Shown: positions 36,543 through 45,920 of the stretch, piece after piece | Layout: every line of letters begins with the position of its first letter | Numbering within the stretch: the first letter of the stretch is position 1 | Source of the DNA: JAJRVM01 sp963700515 | GTDB lineage: Bacteria > Planctomycetota > Planctomycetia > Pirellulales > Pirellulaceae | Length of the DNA: 64,000 nt | NCBI GenBank assembly: GCA_963700515.1 | Contig: CAVOXY010000002.1 | Coordinates: 1 to 64,000, forward strand | Direction: 5' to 3' | Notes under the pieces: generated by a model | What the model was told of the DNA's origin: nothing | Database searches by the model: none | Seen by the model: only the letters and a program-made list of their open reading frames with translations | Program-made: the position numbers and the translations under genes

Positions 36543-37411
36543 AGCAGCCAGGCGGTGGGTGCGACGACCAGCACGATGCCAAGCAAGGATGCAATGCCAA
36601 ACTTATGTCCCCAGATGCCCACGTCATAAAGCATGGCGAAACCGACTTGTGTGAGCCCGACCGCGGAGACCTTTGCCGGCGGTCCCGAAGCGAACGCCGC
36701 GGTCAGAAACAGTTGGCCCATGGACGCCGCGCAGCCGGTCCCGAATAACATCAGCATCGTCGTCCAGTCTGTTGATAGTACCGGAGTTGTTCGAGCAGCG
36801 AAGAAGAGAAAGACCCCCAGCGATGTCAGGGACGATATGATCGCGAAGTGCAGTACGACCGCTCGCGTGTCAATCTCCTGCGTGCGATTCAGGGCGATCA
36901 TGACGATCGCCAGCAGGAACGAGGAGGCCAGCGGAGCCAACACGGCAAAATTGCGTTGAGCCAATTGGGGCTGCTGAATCAAGACGACTCCCACCAGTCC
37001 GATCACAATCACGACCCACACGCTCTTGTTCCTCGACTTCGGCAACAGGAACCATGTGGCGATCGTTACCCACACCGGGGCGAGGTTCATCAGCGTCACG
37101 ACGATCGATACCGGCAGGCGGCTGAGCGAGAAGAATACGAACAACATGCTGATGCTGCCGGCGATGCTGCGTACCCACAGTGCCCAGGGCCGCCAGAAAT
37201 AGAACTTCACTCCGGAAGTGACGACCATCCCGCCGATGAGGAGCAGGACCACGATCGACCGCACGAACGCGACCACTTCCCATCCGGCGCTGTCCGAAAG
37301 TCCGTGGGCAAACGCTCCCATCGTGGCGAACGAAAAGGCAGAACAAAGCATCCAGAGGTACGCCACAAAACTCCTGCCTTCCAGCGGATTGTCCTGTTCG
37401 GATGTCGACAT
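36509..37411 (-). CDS. EamA family (drug/metabolite) transporter
   Basis: ATG 37411 (MSTSEQDNPLEG) is chosen over earlier in-frame codons that extend into low-complexity sequence. About 300 residues contain ten hydrophobic helices in two repeated halves (AYLWMLCSAFSFATMGAFAHG, FVRSIVVLLLIGGMVV, VTLMNLAPVWVTIATWFLL in the first; VLAPLASSFLLAIVMIALNRT, GQLFLTAAFASGPPAKVSAV in the second), the layout of EamA/RhaT-type permeases of the drug/metabolite transporter superfamily. The substrate is unknown. It is convergent with the cysteine-hydrolase fusion and upstream of the secreted protease-like gene on the same strand, but 230 bases away. Confidence 0.85.
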   Translation of the reverse strand: MSTSEQDNPLEGRSFVAYLWMLCSAFSFATMGAFAHGLSDSAGWEVVAFVRSIVVLLLIGGMVVTSGVKFYFWRPWALWVRSIAGSISMLFVFFSLSRLPVSIVVTLMNLAPVWVTIATWFLLPKSRNKSVWVVIVIGLVGVVLIQQPQLAQRNFAVLAPLASSFLLAIVMIALNRTQEIDTRAVVLHFAIISSLTSLGVFLFFAARTTPVLSTDWTTMLMLFGTGCAASMGQLFLTAAFASGPPAKVSAVGLTQVGFAMLYDVGIWGHKFGIASLLGIVLVVAPTAWLLYSDRHALVEE

Positions 37412-37643
37412 TGCCCGCGCTGACGCCCGCCTCAGTCCGGGATTGCACAGTCGGAAAGCCATTCCCGCTGTCGGCAGGTTGCCGGTCTGAGAATCATTGT
37501 AACGTCGCGGCGCAGTTTGCCATCCGCCTCCGCCGGGTCGGGGAGCGTTTTTTGCCGCTCCGTGACCAGTCGCGATGCTGTCCAAGTCCTATCCCAAGAA
37601 CCCCCAACCGGTCAACACGTACGTCGACTCGCGGCGATGTTGC

Positions 37644-39002
37644 TCAGTGGAGATCGACGAATGGATCGCCGATCAGCAGCTCCATCACGTTTTCCTTGAG
37701 TTCCTCCGGACTGGGTGTGGTGTCGTATTGGAGCTGTAATCGCTTCAAGTGCGCTTGCCCGAGGTAGTCCCCCTGGGTCATCCACTCGATCATCCGCTCG
37801 TAATAGGACTCGTGCCCGCGATTGAACGGGTCGCCCAGTGCGGCCAATGCCAGGGAGTCGCCGTAGACGTAAGCGCACAGGATGTTCTGTTGTGGTGCGA
37901 CTTCCGAATCGACAAACGACGGGTTACCCGGTTGCCGGTATCCTCCCACGCCGCAGCCGGAGAGCATCATCACGCGTGCGCCTTGGCGAATGGCACGTGC
38001 CTGGTCGCTGTTGACCAAGGAAAAAGTTTCGCAGCTGTGCACATTGACCCAGGCCACGTCGTAGGCCGTCTGGTTCATGTGCGTGAGAAATACGGTATCC
38101 TTCTGCCAGCCCTCGCCCATCCATTCGTGTTGGCGGTACCAGGCCTCGAACTCTTCCCAACTTGGAAAGCGTTCCATGGGCGACCGCGCATAGGCTTGCT
38201 CCGCGGGCAGTCTGCAGAATTGTTCGGCTGGCGTGTCGGGTGCGGCCGACCCTTTCTCGAGCGGGTTAGTTGCGTAGAAGTCTATCCGCTCGGGCCCATA
38301 GTAGGCCCAAGCGGGTCCGAGGTTCCAGAGTTGGTTGGAGACTTTGTATAGCCGCCGAGCCGGCGCGGGACGATGCGTGTAGTAGTCGATGGCTTTATGG
38401 AAAAACGGTGACAGTTGCTCTGCCCAGGCGTCATAGCTGTTCTGCGTTGCATCGGCTAATCCAACCGGGAGGAAGGCTGCCCATAATTCGATCCCCGTCT
38501 CCTTGCCACGATTGAAACAGTCGAAATCGTGGGCGGGGATGCGGCGCTGTGATTCGGTTGATTCCTGTTGCGGGTCACTCGGCGCCAACCGTTGCTGGGG
38601 GACCATGTCCAGGTCCTGGTAGTAGTGCGGGAAGTAACGCGTCTGAGTGTTGTCGCCGCGGGGACTGTAAAACGAAGGGAGACGCACGTTTCCCACGAAC
38701 AGGACGCCGGCCAACCCCGGATGCGCGGTGCGCAAATCGCGTACTTGTTCCCGTACTTTGTCGTAGGCCATATCGTCCAAGCCCGCGACCGGATCGATCG
38801 CTATCTCGAACCCCCGTCGCTCTCCCGCTACGCGGGCGTACTCCGACAGCAGGGGGGCCAGTCGCTCCTGCAATCGGGCGTCCACCAGAATGACAGCGCA
38901 TGGAACAGTCTGTCCGTCGAGTCTCGCCGCGAGCGGCAGGAGGAGCATTGCGGCGAGAATAATCCGGATGAAGGGGTGGATGTCATGTCGCTTGGTTAAC
39001 AT
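37644..39002 (-). CDS. secreted protein with clan CD (gingipain/caspase-like) features
   Basis: ATG 39002 starts a signal peptide (HPFIRIILAAMLLLPLAARLDG). The 430-residue mature protein alternates hydrophobic strands and helices: CAVILVDARLQERLAPLLSEY, LAGVLFVGNVRLPSFY, VAWVNVHSCETFSL and RVMMLSGCGVGGY. A His at the end of one strand (WVNVHS) and a Cys after the next (LSGCGVGG) are placed like the catalytic dyad of clan CD peptidases such as C25 gingipains. The C-terminal ALAALGDPFNRGHESYYERM and MELLIGDPFVDLH are also seen in C25-like secreted planctomycete proteins. The assignment is by motif only and activity is unproven. It could instead be an inactive caspase-fold protein. Confidence 0.5.
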   Translation of the reverse strand: MLTKRHDIHPFIRIILAAMLLLPLAARLDGQTVPCAVILVDARLQERLAPLLSEYARVAGERRGFEIAIDPVAGLDDMAYDKVREQVRDLRTAHPGLAGVLFVGNVRLPSFYSPRGDNTQTRYFPHYYQDLDMVPQQRLAPSDPQQESTESQRRIPAHDFDCFNRGKETGIELWAAFLPVGLADATQNSYDAWAEQLSPFFHKAIDYYTHRPAPARRLYKVSNQLWNLGPAWAYYGPERIDFYATNPLEKGSAAPDTPAEQFCRLPAEQAYARSPMERFPSWEEFEAWYRQHEWMGEGWQKDTVFLTHMNQTAYDVAWVNVHSCETFSLVNSDQARAIRQGARVMMLSGCGVGGYRQPGNPSFVDSEVAPQQNILCAYVYGDSLALAALGDPFNRGHESYYERMIEWMTQGDYLGQAHLKRLQLQYDTTPSPEELKENVMELLIGDPFVDLH

Positions 39003-39033
39003 ACTTGGGGTCCCTGGCAGTCCTTACTCAACT

Positions 39034-39440
39034 TCAATCGCCGGCCTGCATCTGCTGCACAAGGGTGTTGCTGTCGAAGATCTCCCAGGCTTCGGCGAGT
39101 TTGCCGTTGGCGATCCGGAAAGTACTTATAGCGGGGAGGTGGATCGGATTGCCGTGTGGGGGAATATCGCCCATGGCACCGGTATGACGGGCATGAAAGA
39201 CAAAATGGCAGTCGACCTTGTCACCTTCGGCCAGCAAGAAATCGATCTCGATGCGCATGTCGCTGAAAGCGCTGCCCGCGAATTCTGTGAAGAATTTTCT
39301 CACGCCTGCAGGGCCCGGAGGCATGTCAGGTGGGAAATGGTGATCGACAAATTCGGCGCTACGATCTCGTCGATCCCTGACAGGTCCCCCATCGCTTCCT
39401 GGTAATAGCGACGGACTAACGATTTGTTTTCTTCCGACAT
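39034..39440 (-). CDS. SnoaL-like polyketide-cyclase family protein, frameshifted
   Basis: The real start is ATG 39440 (MSEENKSLVRRYYQE), as usual for SnoaL-like proteins. The frame runs DLSGIDEIVAP and then needs one base restored near 39355 to continue FVDHHFPPDMPPGPAGV to TGA at 39034. With repair it is about 135 residues, the normal size of a one-domain alpha+beta barrel (NTF2-like). Conserved features include FVDHH, KFFTEF, GDKVDCHFVFHARHTGAMGDIP and IANGKLAEAWEIFD. Members act as ester cyclases or limonene-epoxide-hydrolase-like enzymes; many are uncharacterised. It lies 31 bases upstream of the C25-like gene on the same strand. Confidence 0.75.
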
Positions 39441-39593
39441 GCGTCAGCTCCCAGTTCTGTGGTGCCAGTTTGCCCAGAAGAATTCTGCCACTCTTCCACG
39501 CACACTGCAAGCTGGGATGTGTTGAGATTATGGATTGCGGTAGGGTGCCCCTGGCTCTGCCCAATAATGCCCGGGGTCTATCCTCACAAAATC

Positions 39594-39951
39594 CTAACGC
39601 GGCCGCTGGCCGCAGCCAAAGAGTGTGTCACCGAATCTGGTTCTGCCAACTTGGCCCCCCGAACGATTAGGGAATGCGGAATGCGCAATGCGGAGTGCGG
39701 AATCAGCAGTAGCATGTTCACTGTGCACATTGTCAAAGTGTTCGCACGCCTTTCAACGCCATCTCTCATTCCGAATTGCGCACTCCGCATTCCGCAATCC
39801 CGATTCGTTTCCCATCGAGCAGGTGGCGTCACAAGCATGCACGCACGGTGCGCGCATGTTATCGACTAACACTCTAACGCGGCCGGTGGCCACAACCACA
39901 ATGGGCGCCACGGAATCTGGTTCTGCCAACTTGGATCATCCGAATGATTAG
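39594..39951. repeat. two 78-base direct copies flanking an inverted phrase repeat
   Basis: Copy A (39594-39671) and copy B (39873-39951) share TAACGCGGCCGsTGGCCrCA, then GGAATCTGGTTCTGCCAACTTGG (split here by family variation) and CCGAAyGATTAG. Between them, right after copy A, a phrase built from GGAATGCG-like 8-mers (39671-39706) is mirrored at 39768-39803. A third partial copy of the direct element (CTAGCGTGGCCGGCGACCGC) lies at about 55836-55860. No gene is supported between 39441 and 40068. Confidence 0.75.
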
Positions 39952-40068
39952 TGTAGACAGGATGAGCGGGGCTGGAGGCATCGTCTCCACGGCATATCCA
40001 CCCCGGCAGCACGTTTTGATACAATAGAACGCGTTGGAAATTCAAATATTCCTGCGGGAGTCGATGAG

Positions 40069-43000
40069 ATGAGAGCCGGAAATCGCACTACCGGATCGAA
40101 CGTTTGTCGTTTGTCACCAGCTGCCGCACTTGGCCTGGCCTGCCAGCCGCTTATAGCAGCGAGCAAGTGCCACTGTTCGGTGGCACACTGTTCGTTGGTA
40201 CAGAGGCAGTTATCGACTTACCGAAAGACCCGATTGGTAGCGGAGCCACGGCTGACGTTGCCGCAGCGAGTTTCACTGTGGCTGTTACCGCTCCTGTTCA
40301 TGGCGGTTCCAGATCTGGCGTGGGCCCAGCAACCCGACGACGAGCCGAAGAAGGCCGAGTGGGTTCGCGATAGCAGGACGAACATCGAGCACGATTGGCT
40401 GCTGCAGGCTGCGGCTCTCGATGCGTGGCGGCGCGGCGTGCAGCATGGAGCTGTGTCGACCACTCAGGACGATGCTGCCGGCGCGGTGGATGGCGTCAAA
40501 GATGGCAAGTATGCGTTCCATACGGGATCCGAACCGAATCCCTGGTGGCAAGTCGACCTGGGGCAATCCAAACGATTGGCTCGAATCATTGTCTACAACC
40601 GACTGGATTATGCCCCCGGACTACATAACGCCGACACGCTGATCGTGCTGACCTCCGACGACGGGAAGAGTTGGCAAAAGCGTTACGACAATCAAGGAGC
40701 ACATTTCGGCGGCATTACGGGTGCGAAACCGCTGGAAGTGATGTTTGCAGAGGGGGAAGTCACCGCCCGCTTTGTGCGTCTGCAGATTCCCAGTCCTCAA
40801 CCGATCTTCCTGCATTTGGACGAAGTGGAAATCTATGGTGCGGAGGCGCCGGACAAGAACCTGGCGTTGGGAAAGCGGGCCGACCAGAGCAGTATCAGCC
40901 AATGGTCAACGACGAAGGTAACGGGCGTAAGGCCGGACGCTGCTGTCGATTATCCGACGCGGGAGATCATCCAGCGAGGCCGACTTCTGGCGGCCGACCT
41001 GCAGCAAGCCGGACTCGATACAAATTCCGGCATGCGTGAGTTGGACAGGGTGGCGGATCAACTTGAGCAGCTGCCTGGTGCGGCACCTGAGGATGTACGA
41101 CGTCGTTTGTATTTGGACGCCCGCGGCATCGTCCGCAGGCTGGCCCTGGCCAATCCACTGCTACGGTTCGACCAACTGCTACTGGTCAAGCGTTTTACGC
41201 AGCAGACCTATCCCGACATTTGCCTGAACCACATGCCCTGGGTTTCGCGGCCTGGTGGCGACATTTGCGTGTTGAGCCACCCGTTTGCCGACCAGGAGGG
41301 TGAGCCTCAAGTGCGCAATGTCCTTGCTGGCCAGCTGGGGCCGGGCCACGTACATGGCATGGACTTGTGGTGGGATGCCGATCGGATCGTGTTCGGCTAT
41401 GCGCGGACGAAGTCGTTCGATCCGCCCATCCAACCGTGGCCGCCGGCGTTTTGCACGTGCCGCAACAATGTTCACGAGGGGTTGCGAAAGACGATCGAAC
41501 CGACACACATTTTCGAAATCGGTGCCGATGGTTCCGGCCTCCGCCAATTGACCGACCACGAGTACTGGAGCGACTTGGATCCGACCTATCTGCCGGACGG
41601 AAAGATCGCGTTCGTTTCCGAACGCTGTGGCTACAGCTTGCAGTGCAATCATGATCCACGACTCGACGAAACGTCGTGCAATCTGTACGCGATGGCGGCT
41701 GATGGCTCGGGAATCCGTCGGTTGAGCGTCAACAAGGACGGGGACTATCTACCACATTGCCTCGACGACGGCACGATCGGATATACACGATGGGAGTATC
41801 AGGAACGGAATCTGACACAGATCCAGTCGTTGTGGTTTGTGCGGCCCGACGGCACCTGGGCTGATGCACTCTTCAAGCAGCATATGAACAATCCCTGGGC
41901 GTTAGAAGATGTTCGTTCGATACCAGGCACGCCTCATCGAAAATTCGTCGCGATTGCCGCCGGGCACCATACACTGGCAGCTGGTCCGGTCGTCACGATC
42001 AGCGCGACAGGCGGCATGAACTCGCAGCAGGGGATTCGGATTGTCACGCCGGGCGTTTCTCCGCCTGAAGGTGGCATGTCGGGAACGCCGGTGGACGGAG
42101 GCGGTGTGCGTGACGACGGGGGCCACTACATGACTCCCTGGCCGCTTTCGGACAAGTATTTCCTGGTCGCTTACAGCTATCTGAAAACCTGGCCGCAGGG
42201 CTTTCCCGAATACTATCGAGGCCTGGACGAGAAGGGCTACGGTCTCTACTTGATCGACGTGTTCGGCAATAAAGAGCTGATCTACCGCGACCCGGAGATT
42301 TCCTGCTTCATGCCGATGCCGCTTCAGTCGCGGCCCCGTCCACCCGTCCTTCCCGATGTGACCGACCCGAACAAATCATATGCCACTTGTGCGCTAAGCG
42401 ATGCGACGTATGGATGCGACGGGATCGATCCCAAGCAGGTCCGCTACCTGCGAATCTCGCATCGCATACCCTGGCCGTATGACCAGCGGTACGGCGGATT
42501 GCGTTACGAGAATGTGGCCCTGAGCGAGGGAGTCAGTTGGACTCCTGTGGAAGTGTTGGGGACGGTTCCGATCGAAGCGGACGGCAGCGCGCATTTCCGA
42601 GTGCCGGTCGACACGCCGGTCTACTTCCAGTTGCTGGATGAGAACTATATGGAACTGCGGCGGATGAGGTCGTTTATCAGCTTCCAGCCTGGCGAAGTGC
42701 GCGGTTGTGTCGGTTGCCACGAATCCAAGGCCAATGCTCCCACGCCGACTCCCGGTTTGATGGCATGGACGCGAGATCCATCGATCCCAACACCACCGCC
42801 ATGGGGCGTGCGATCGCTCAACTTCCTCCGCGATATCCAACCCGTTTTCGATCGAAACTGTGTCTCGTGCCACGGTGGGTTGCAGCCTGCCGGAGAACTG
42901 GATTTTACGGGTGGACTGACCACCGGCATCCGCTTCAAAACCCGTTTTGGCGGTGAACTGGGATTGGACGGGCACAACACGGCCTATCGCACGTTGATCA

Positions 43001-43548
43001 CCAAGGGGCTGGTGGCATACAGCAACAAGTCGGATCCGGCGGATGCTCTGACACAACCGTTGGCGTTTGGGTCGCATCGCAGCAAGCTGATCAGTGCGCT
43101 TCGCGACGGACCATGTGGAAAACGGGTCACGCTCAATCCAGACGACTGGTTGCGACTCGTTACGTGGGTGGACGCGAACGCCCCCTATCACAGCCATTTC
43201 ATTAACATGCGGCCCGAGGTGCCGCCGTATGATCTGCCGGCCGACGCACAGTTGCTCAGCAAGATCAACGACATCCATGCGCGGCGGTGCGCTCCTTGTC
43301 ACACCGCGCAGGAAGTGACTCGAGCCGACTGGATCGATCTGTGGCATCCCGCGCACAGCTTGTTCCTCGCCGCACCCCTGGCGACGGCCACCGCGGACCA
43401 CAAGTGTGCTAAGCCACCCTACGCGGACGGCAACGACGTGGACTACCAGGCTGTGTTGACACTCGTCGAGAACGCGGTCCAGAAGGCCTGGTCCGCGCAA
43501 CGCCGCGATTTGCGCGGCCTGCTCCTGCAGTCGGACGAACCGTTTTGA
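40069..43548 (+). CDS. discoidin/beta-propeller/multi-haem-motif protein (hydrazine-synthase-alpha-like)
   Basis: The frame opens at ATG 40069; the real start may be nearer 40240-40280, because a signal peptide (VSLWLLPLLFMAVPDLAWA) only appears at residues 69-87. Residues of about 100-260 are an F5/8 type C (discoidin) domain (NPWWQVDLGQSKRLARIIVYNR, FVRLQIP). A WD40/PD40-type propeller follows (IFEIGADGSGLRQLTDHEYW, DLDPTYLPDGKIAFVSER, LYAMAADGSGIRRLS) with the middle domain typical of hydrazine synthase alpha homologues. Three c-type haem sites (CVGCH 880, CVSCH 931, CAPCH 1074) close the chain. Non-anammox planctomycetes carry many such paralogues of unknown function, so hydrazine synthesis should not be assumed. 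All 3.5 kb are in one frame. A hairpin repeat array follows the stop. Confidence 0.85.
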   Translation: MRAGNRTTGSNVCRLSPAAALGLACQPLIAASKCHCSVAHCSLVQRQLSTYRKTRLVAEPRLTLPQRVSLWLLPLLFMAVPDLAWAQQPDDEPKKAEWVRDSRTNIEHDWLLQAAALDAWRRGVQHGAVSTTQDDAAGAVDGVKDGKYAFHTGSEPNPWWQVDLGQSKRLARIIVYNRLDYAPGLHNADTLIVLTSDDGKSWQKRYDNQGAHFGGITGAKPLEVMFAEGEVTARFVRLQIPSPQPIFLHLDEVEIYGAEAPDKNLALGKRADQSSISQWSTTKVTGVRPDAAVDYPTREIIQRGRLLAADLQQAGLDTNSGMRELDRVADQLEQLPGAAPEDVRRRLYLDARGIVRRLALANPLLRFDQLLLVKRFTQQTYPDICLNHMPWVSRPGGDICVLSHPFADQEGEPQVRNVLAGQLGPGHVHGMDLWWDADRIVFGYARTKSFDPPIQPWPPAFCTCRNNVHEGLRKTIEPTHIFEIGADGSGLRQLTDHEYWSDLDPTYLPDGKIAFVSERCGYSLQCNHDPRLDETSCNLYAMAADGSGIRRLSVNKDGDYLPHCLDDGTIGYTRWEYQERNLTQIQSLWFVRPDGTWADALFKQHMNNPWALEDVRSIPGTPHRKFVAIAAGHHTLAAGPVVTISATGGMNSQQGIRIVTPGVSPPEGGMSGTPVDGGGVRDDGGHYMTPWPLSDKYFLVAYSYLKTWPQGFPEYYRGLDEKGYGLYLIDVFGNKELIYRDPEISCFMPMPLQSRPRPPVLPDVTDPNKSYATCALSDATYGCDGIDPKQVRYLRISHRIPWPYDQRYGGLRYENVALSEGVSWTPVEVLGTVPIEADGSAHFRVPVDTPVYFQLLDENYMELRRMRSFISFQPGEVRGCVGCHESKANAPTPTPGLMAWTRDPSIPTPPPWGVRSLNFLRDIQPVFDRNCVSCHGGLQPAGELDFTGGLTTGIRFKTRFGGELGLDGHNTAYRTLITKGLVAYSNKSDPADALTQPLAFGSHRSKLISALRDGPCGKRVTLNPDDWLRLVTWVDANAPYHSHFINMRPEVPPYDLPADAQLLSKINDIHARRCAPCHTAQEVTRADWIDLWHPAHSLFLAAPLATATADHKCAKPPYADGNDVDYQAVLTLVENAVQKAWSAQRRDLRGLLLQSDEPF

Positions 43549-43576
43549 TGCTCCGCGGCGCAATACGCGTTTGACG

Positions 43577-44065
43577 TTTCCACCGAGCCCGTCTCGGTGG
43601 GACGCCAACTGGTCAGCTACCGCCCGCGCGCACTCCACACGTTTCCGCCGAGCCCGTCTCGGTGGGACGCCAACTGGTCAGCTACCGCCCGCGCGCACTC
43701 CACACGTTTCCGCCGAGCCCGTCTCGGTGGGACGCCAACTGGTCAGCTACCGCCCGGCACACTCCACACGTTTCCGCCGAGCCCGTCTCGGTGGGACGTC
43801 GACTGGTCAGCTACGCCCGCGCCACTCCACACGTTTCCACCGAGCCCGTCTCGGTGGGACGCCAACTGGTCAGCTACCGCCCGTGCGCACTCCACACGTT
43901 TCCGCCGAGCCCGTCTCGGTGGGACGCCAACTGGTCAGCTACCGCCCGCGCCACTCCACACGTTTCAGCTCGTCTCGGTGGGACGGCGACTGGTCAGCTA
44001 CCGCTCCGCACTCGCACGTCCAGCTCGTGGACGCGACTGGTCAGCTACCGCCGCGCTGCCACACA
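43577..44065. repeat. 59-65 bp tandem hairpin repeat array, about eight units
   Basis: The landmark GTCTCGGTGGGACGCC recurs at 43591, 43656, 43721, 43785, 43848, 43913 and 43972, giving spacings of 65, 65, 64, 63, 65 and 59; a degenerate last unit ends near 44065. Every unit holds CCGAG-CCCGT-CTCGG, a short stem-loop, followed by ACTGGTCAGCTACCGC and CACTCCACACGTTTC. The spacing is not a multiple of three, so it is not a protein repeat despite open frames. There are no variable spacers. Confidence 0.9.
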
Positions 44066-44147
44066 CTTCTGGACTGGAAGACCTCGTAGCGGTCAGCTGT
44101 GCTGTGCCGAGCTGAACTCGGCGAAACCTGGCACTACTCCGATGGCT

Positions 44148-44190
44148 CCAACTCACTACTCACTACTCACTACTCACTACTCACTACTGT
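44148..44190. repeat. ACTACTC simple repeat
   Basis: The phrase ACTCACTACTC is repeated about five times just downstream of the HlyD-like gene's stop. It is a low-complexity relative of the other phrase repeats in this window. No inverted partner was found. Confidence 0.7.
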
Positions 44191-44202
44191 GGCGCTGCGC
44201 GG

Positions 44203-45809
44203 TCACTCGGTTGGCGAGTTGGTGCGTTTCGGGTGCTCTGTCGTCGTGGTAGGTTGCGTCGAATTCGACGAGGTATCTGGCTGTTTGCCATGTCGTCTGC
44301 CGGACCTGGCTGGCACGTCGTGATCATAGAGACTACGGGCTTCCGCCACGGTTGCGCGGGGGTTCACAATCACCTTGTCCCCTTCATTCACGCCGTCCTT
44401 GACTTCTACAGCCGTGTCGTTGGTTGTGCCTGGTACGAGGGGGCGGCGTTCGATGCCCTTGTCGTTCACCACCCAGCACATGTATTGCCCTTGTGATTCC
44501 AAGACGGCGGCCACTGGGATTGTCAGCACGTCTGTCAGTCGCTTGACCACGACCTCGCACTTCGCGGTCATGCCTGGCCGGAGGCCTTCGGGGGTCCCAT
44601 CGATGGCGATGGTCGTAGCGTATTGCTTGACGTTGCCGGTCCGGAAATCGGTCGGTGCGGGCTGGTTGGCAATGCTCACCAACCGGCCGTCCAGTTGCTG
44701 CCCCAGGATCTCGATGCGCGCCGGCAGAGTCTGGCCCGATCGTTCCGCTTGCTTCCAGGCTTGTCCCAACGCTTCGACTTTGCTTTCGTGCACGTTGACC
44801 TTGACCTGCATCTGAGCCAGATCGGGGAGTCGCAGCAGGGTCTGTCGCTCACGAACTGCTGCCCCTTCCTCGATTTGCGGTTCCTGCGACATGCCGTGAT
44901 GGTCTGTCGCATTAGCATACACCGCCATGCCGTCAGCGGGAGCCATAATGACGCACTTGAGCACTTGTGCTTCAAGTCGCTTGAGCCGCGACTCCTCCAG
45001 AGAAAAGGATGCCTGCTGCGAACGAACTTTGGCCTCGGTCGAGTCGCTCTTGCTTTGCAGTTCCTGCAGCATTTTCTCTTTGGTATACTTGATCAGGACT
45101 TCCTTGGCGGTGTTCGCTGAATCCAATTCCAGCCGCGCTCGCTCGACCGCAAACGATTGGCTCTCCAGATCCAAGGCACTGATGTATCCCTTGCGGAACA
45201 TGACTTGGGAATGATCCAGGCTGTTCTGTGCCGATCGCTGATTCTCGGATGCCACAATGATATTGTTGTCCGCGTCCAGTAGGGCTTTGACAAACGTTCC
45301 TTCCAGATATTCTTGCACGGAGATCTTGGCTGCTGCATAGTCCTTTTCGGCTTGGATCATCGCCGCTCGTGCTTTCTCGTAAACGATTTTCTGTTGATTG
45401 ACTTGTTCCTCCAGCGCCGAGGAATCCAACTCGACAAGTTTTTCGCCCTGCTTCACTTGCTGGCCATCTTCCACGATCCACAGAATGGCGCTGCCACCGG
45501 CGACTTCACACTTAATGTCGATGTTCACGGCGCTTTCCAGATTGCCATCCTCCTTCATTGTTACCAACAGGTCACCGCGGTGGACGGCAACGATCTTCAT
45601 GTCGCGCGCGGATCCGGTCGGTGGGTGTTCACGTACCAAGCCGCGCTCCAACTCGCTGCCGCGAGAATGGCCAACAATACCAGGCCGGCGGCGAGCCGAC
45701 CTGGCCACACGCGTCGATTCCCCAACGTAGGTTGCGGTCGGGGCGCTTCCTCCCAGTCGAGTCCCCCAGGCTGCGTCAGGCGTTTGCCAGGTGATGTTGA
45801 ACTGGCCAT
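44203..45809 (-). CDS. HlyD/RND-type periplasmic adaptor subunit, frameshifted
   Basis: The N-terminus lies in a different frame from the rest. ATG 45809 (MASSTSPGKRLTQPGG; ATG 45824 also possible) leads through the membrane helix GRLAAGLVLLAILAAASWSAAW to NTHRPDPR. One base is missing near 45605, after which MKIVAVHRGDLLVTMKEDG continues to 44203. The body is a typical adaptor: a barrel-sandwich hybrid (GGSAILWIVEDGQQVKQGEKLVELD), a long helical hairpin (VNQQKIVYEKARAAMIQAEKD...), the second lipoyl half (VIMAPADGMAVYAN), then beta-barrel and membrane-proximal domains (LRPGMTAKCEVVVKRL, GVNEGDKVIVNP). Such proteins link an inner-membrane ABC or RND pump to an outer channel. No pump gene is in view. 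Confidence 0.85.
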
Positions 45810-45920
45810 CGTGCGCTCCCCCATGCCAATCGAATCCTCAACACAAGTCCGGCCAGACGGCCGGTACTCCCCTTATACTAACACTATTTCCCCGCCCTGG
45901 ATTCCAGGATTCTCGGGCGA

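Noticed and set aside
40069..43548. Anammox hydrazine synthase
   Set aside because: Only the alpha-like architecture is present. Many non-anammox planctomycetes carry such paralogues, and no beta/gamma subunit or hydrazine dehydrogenase is in the window.
42394..43638. 414-codon minus-strand open frame opposite the haem-motif protein
   Set aside because: The opposite strand carries conserved CxxCH motifs. The frame begins inside the repeat array and has no recognisable content.
43577..44065. CRISPR array
   Set aside because: The whole unit is repeated, including the parts between conserved blocks. There are no unique spacers and no cas genes.
43571..44252. Three overlapping plus-strand open frames of 172-196 codons in the tandem repeat array
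   Set aside because: They arise because a 65-base unit lacks stops in several frames. The frame rotates each unit, and no ribosome binding site or protein domain is present.
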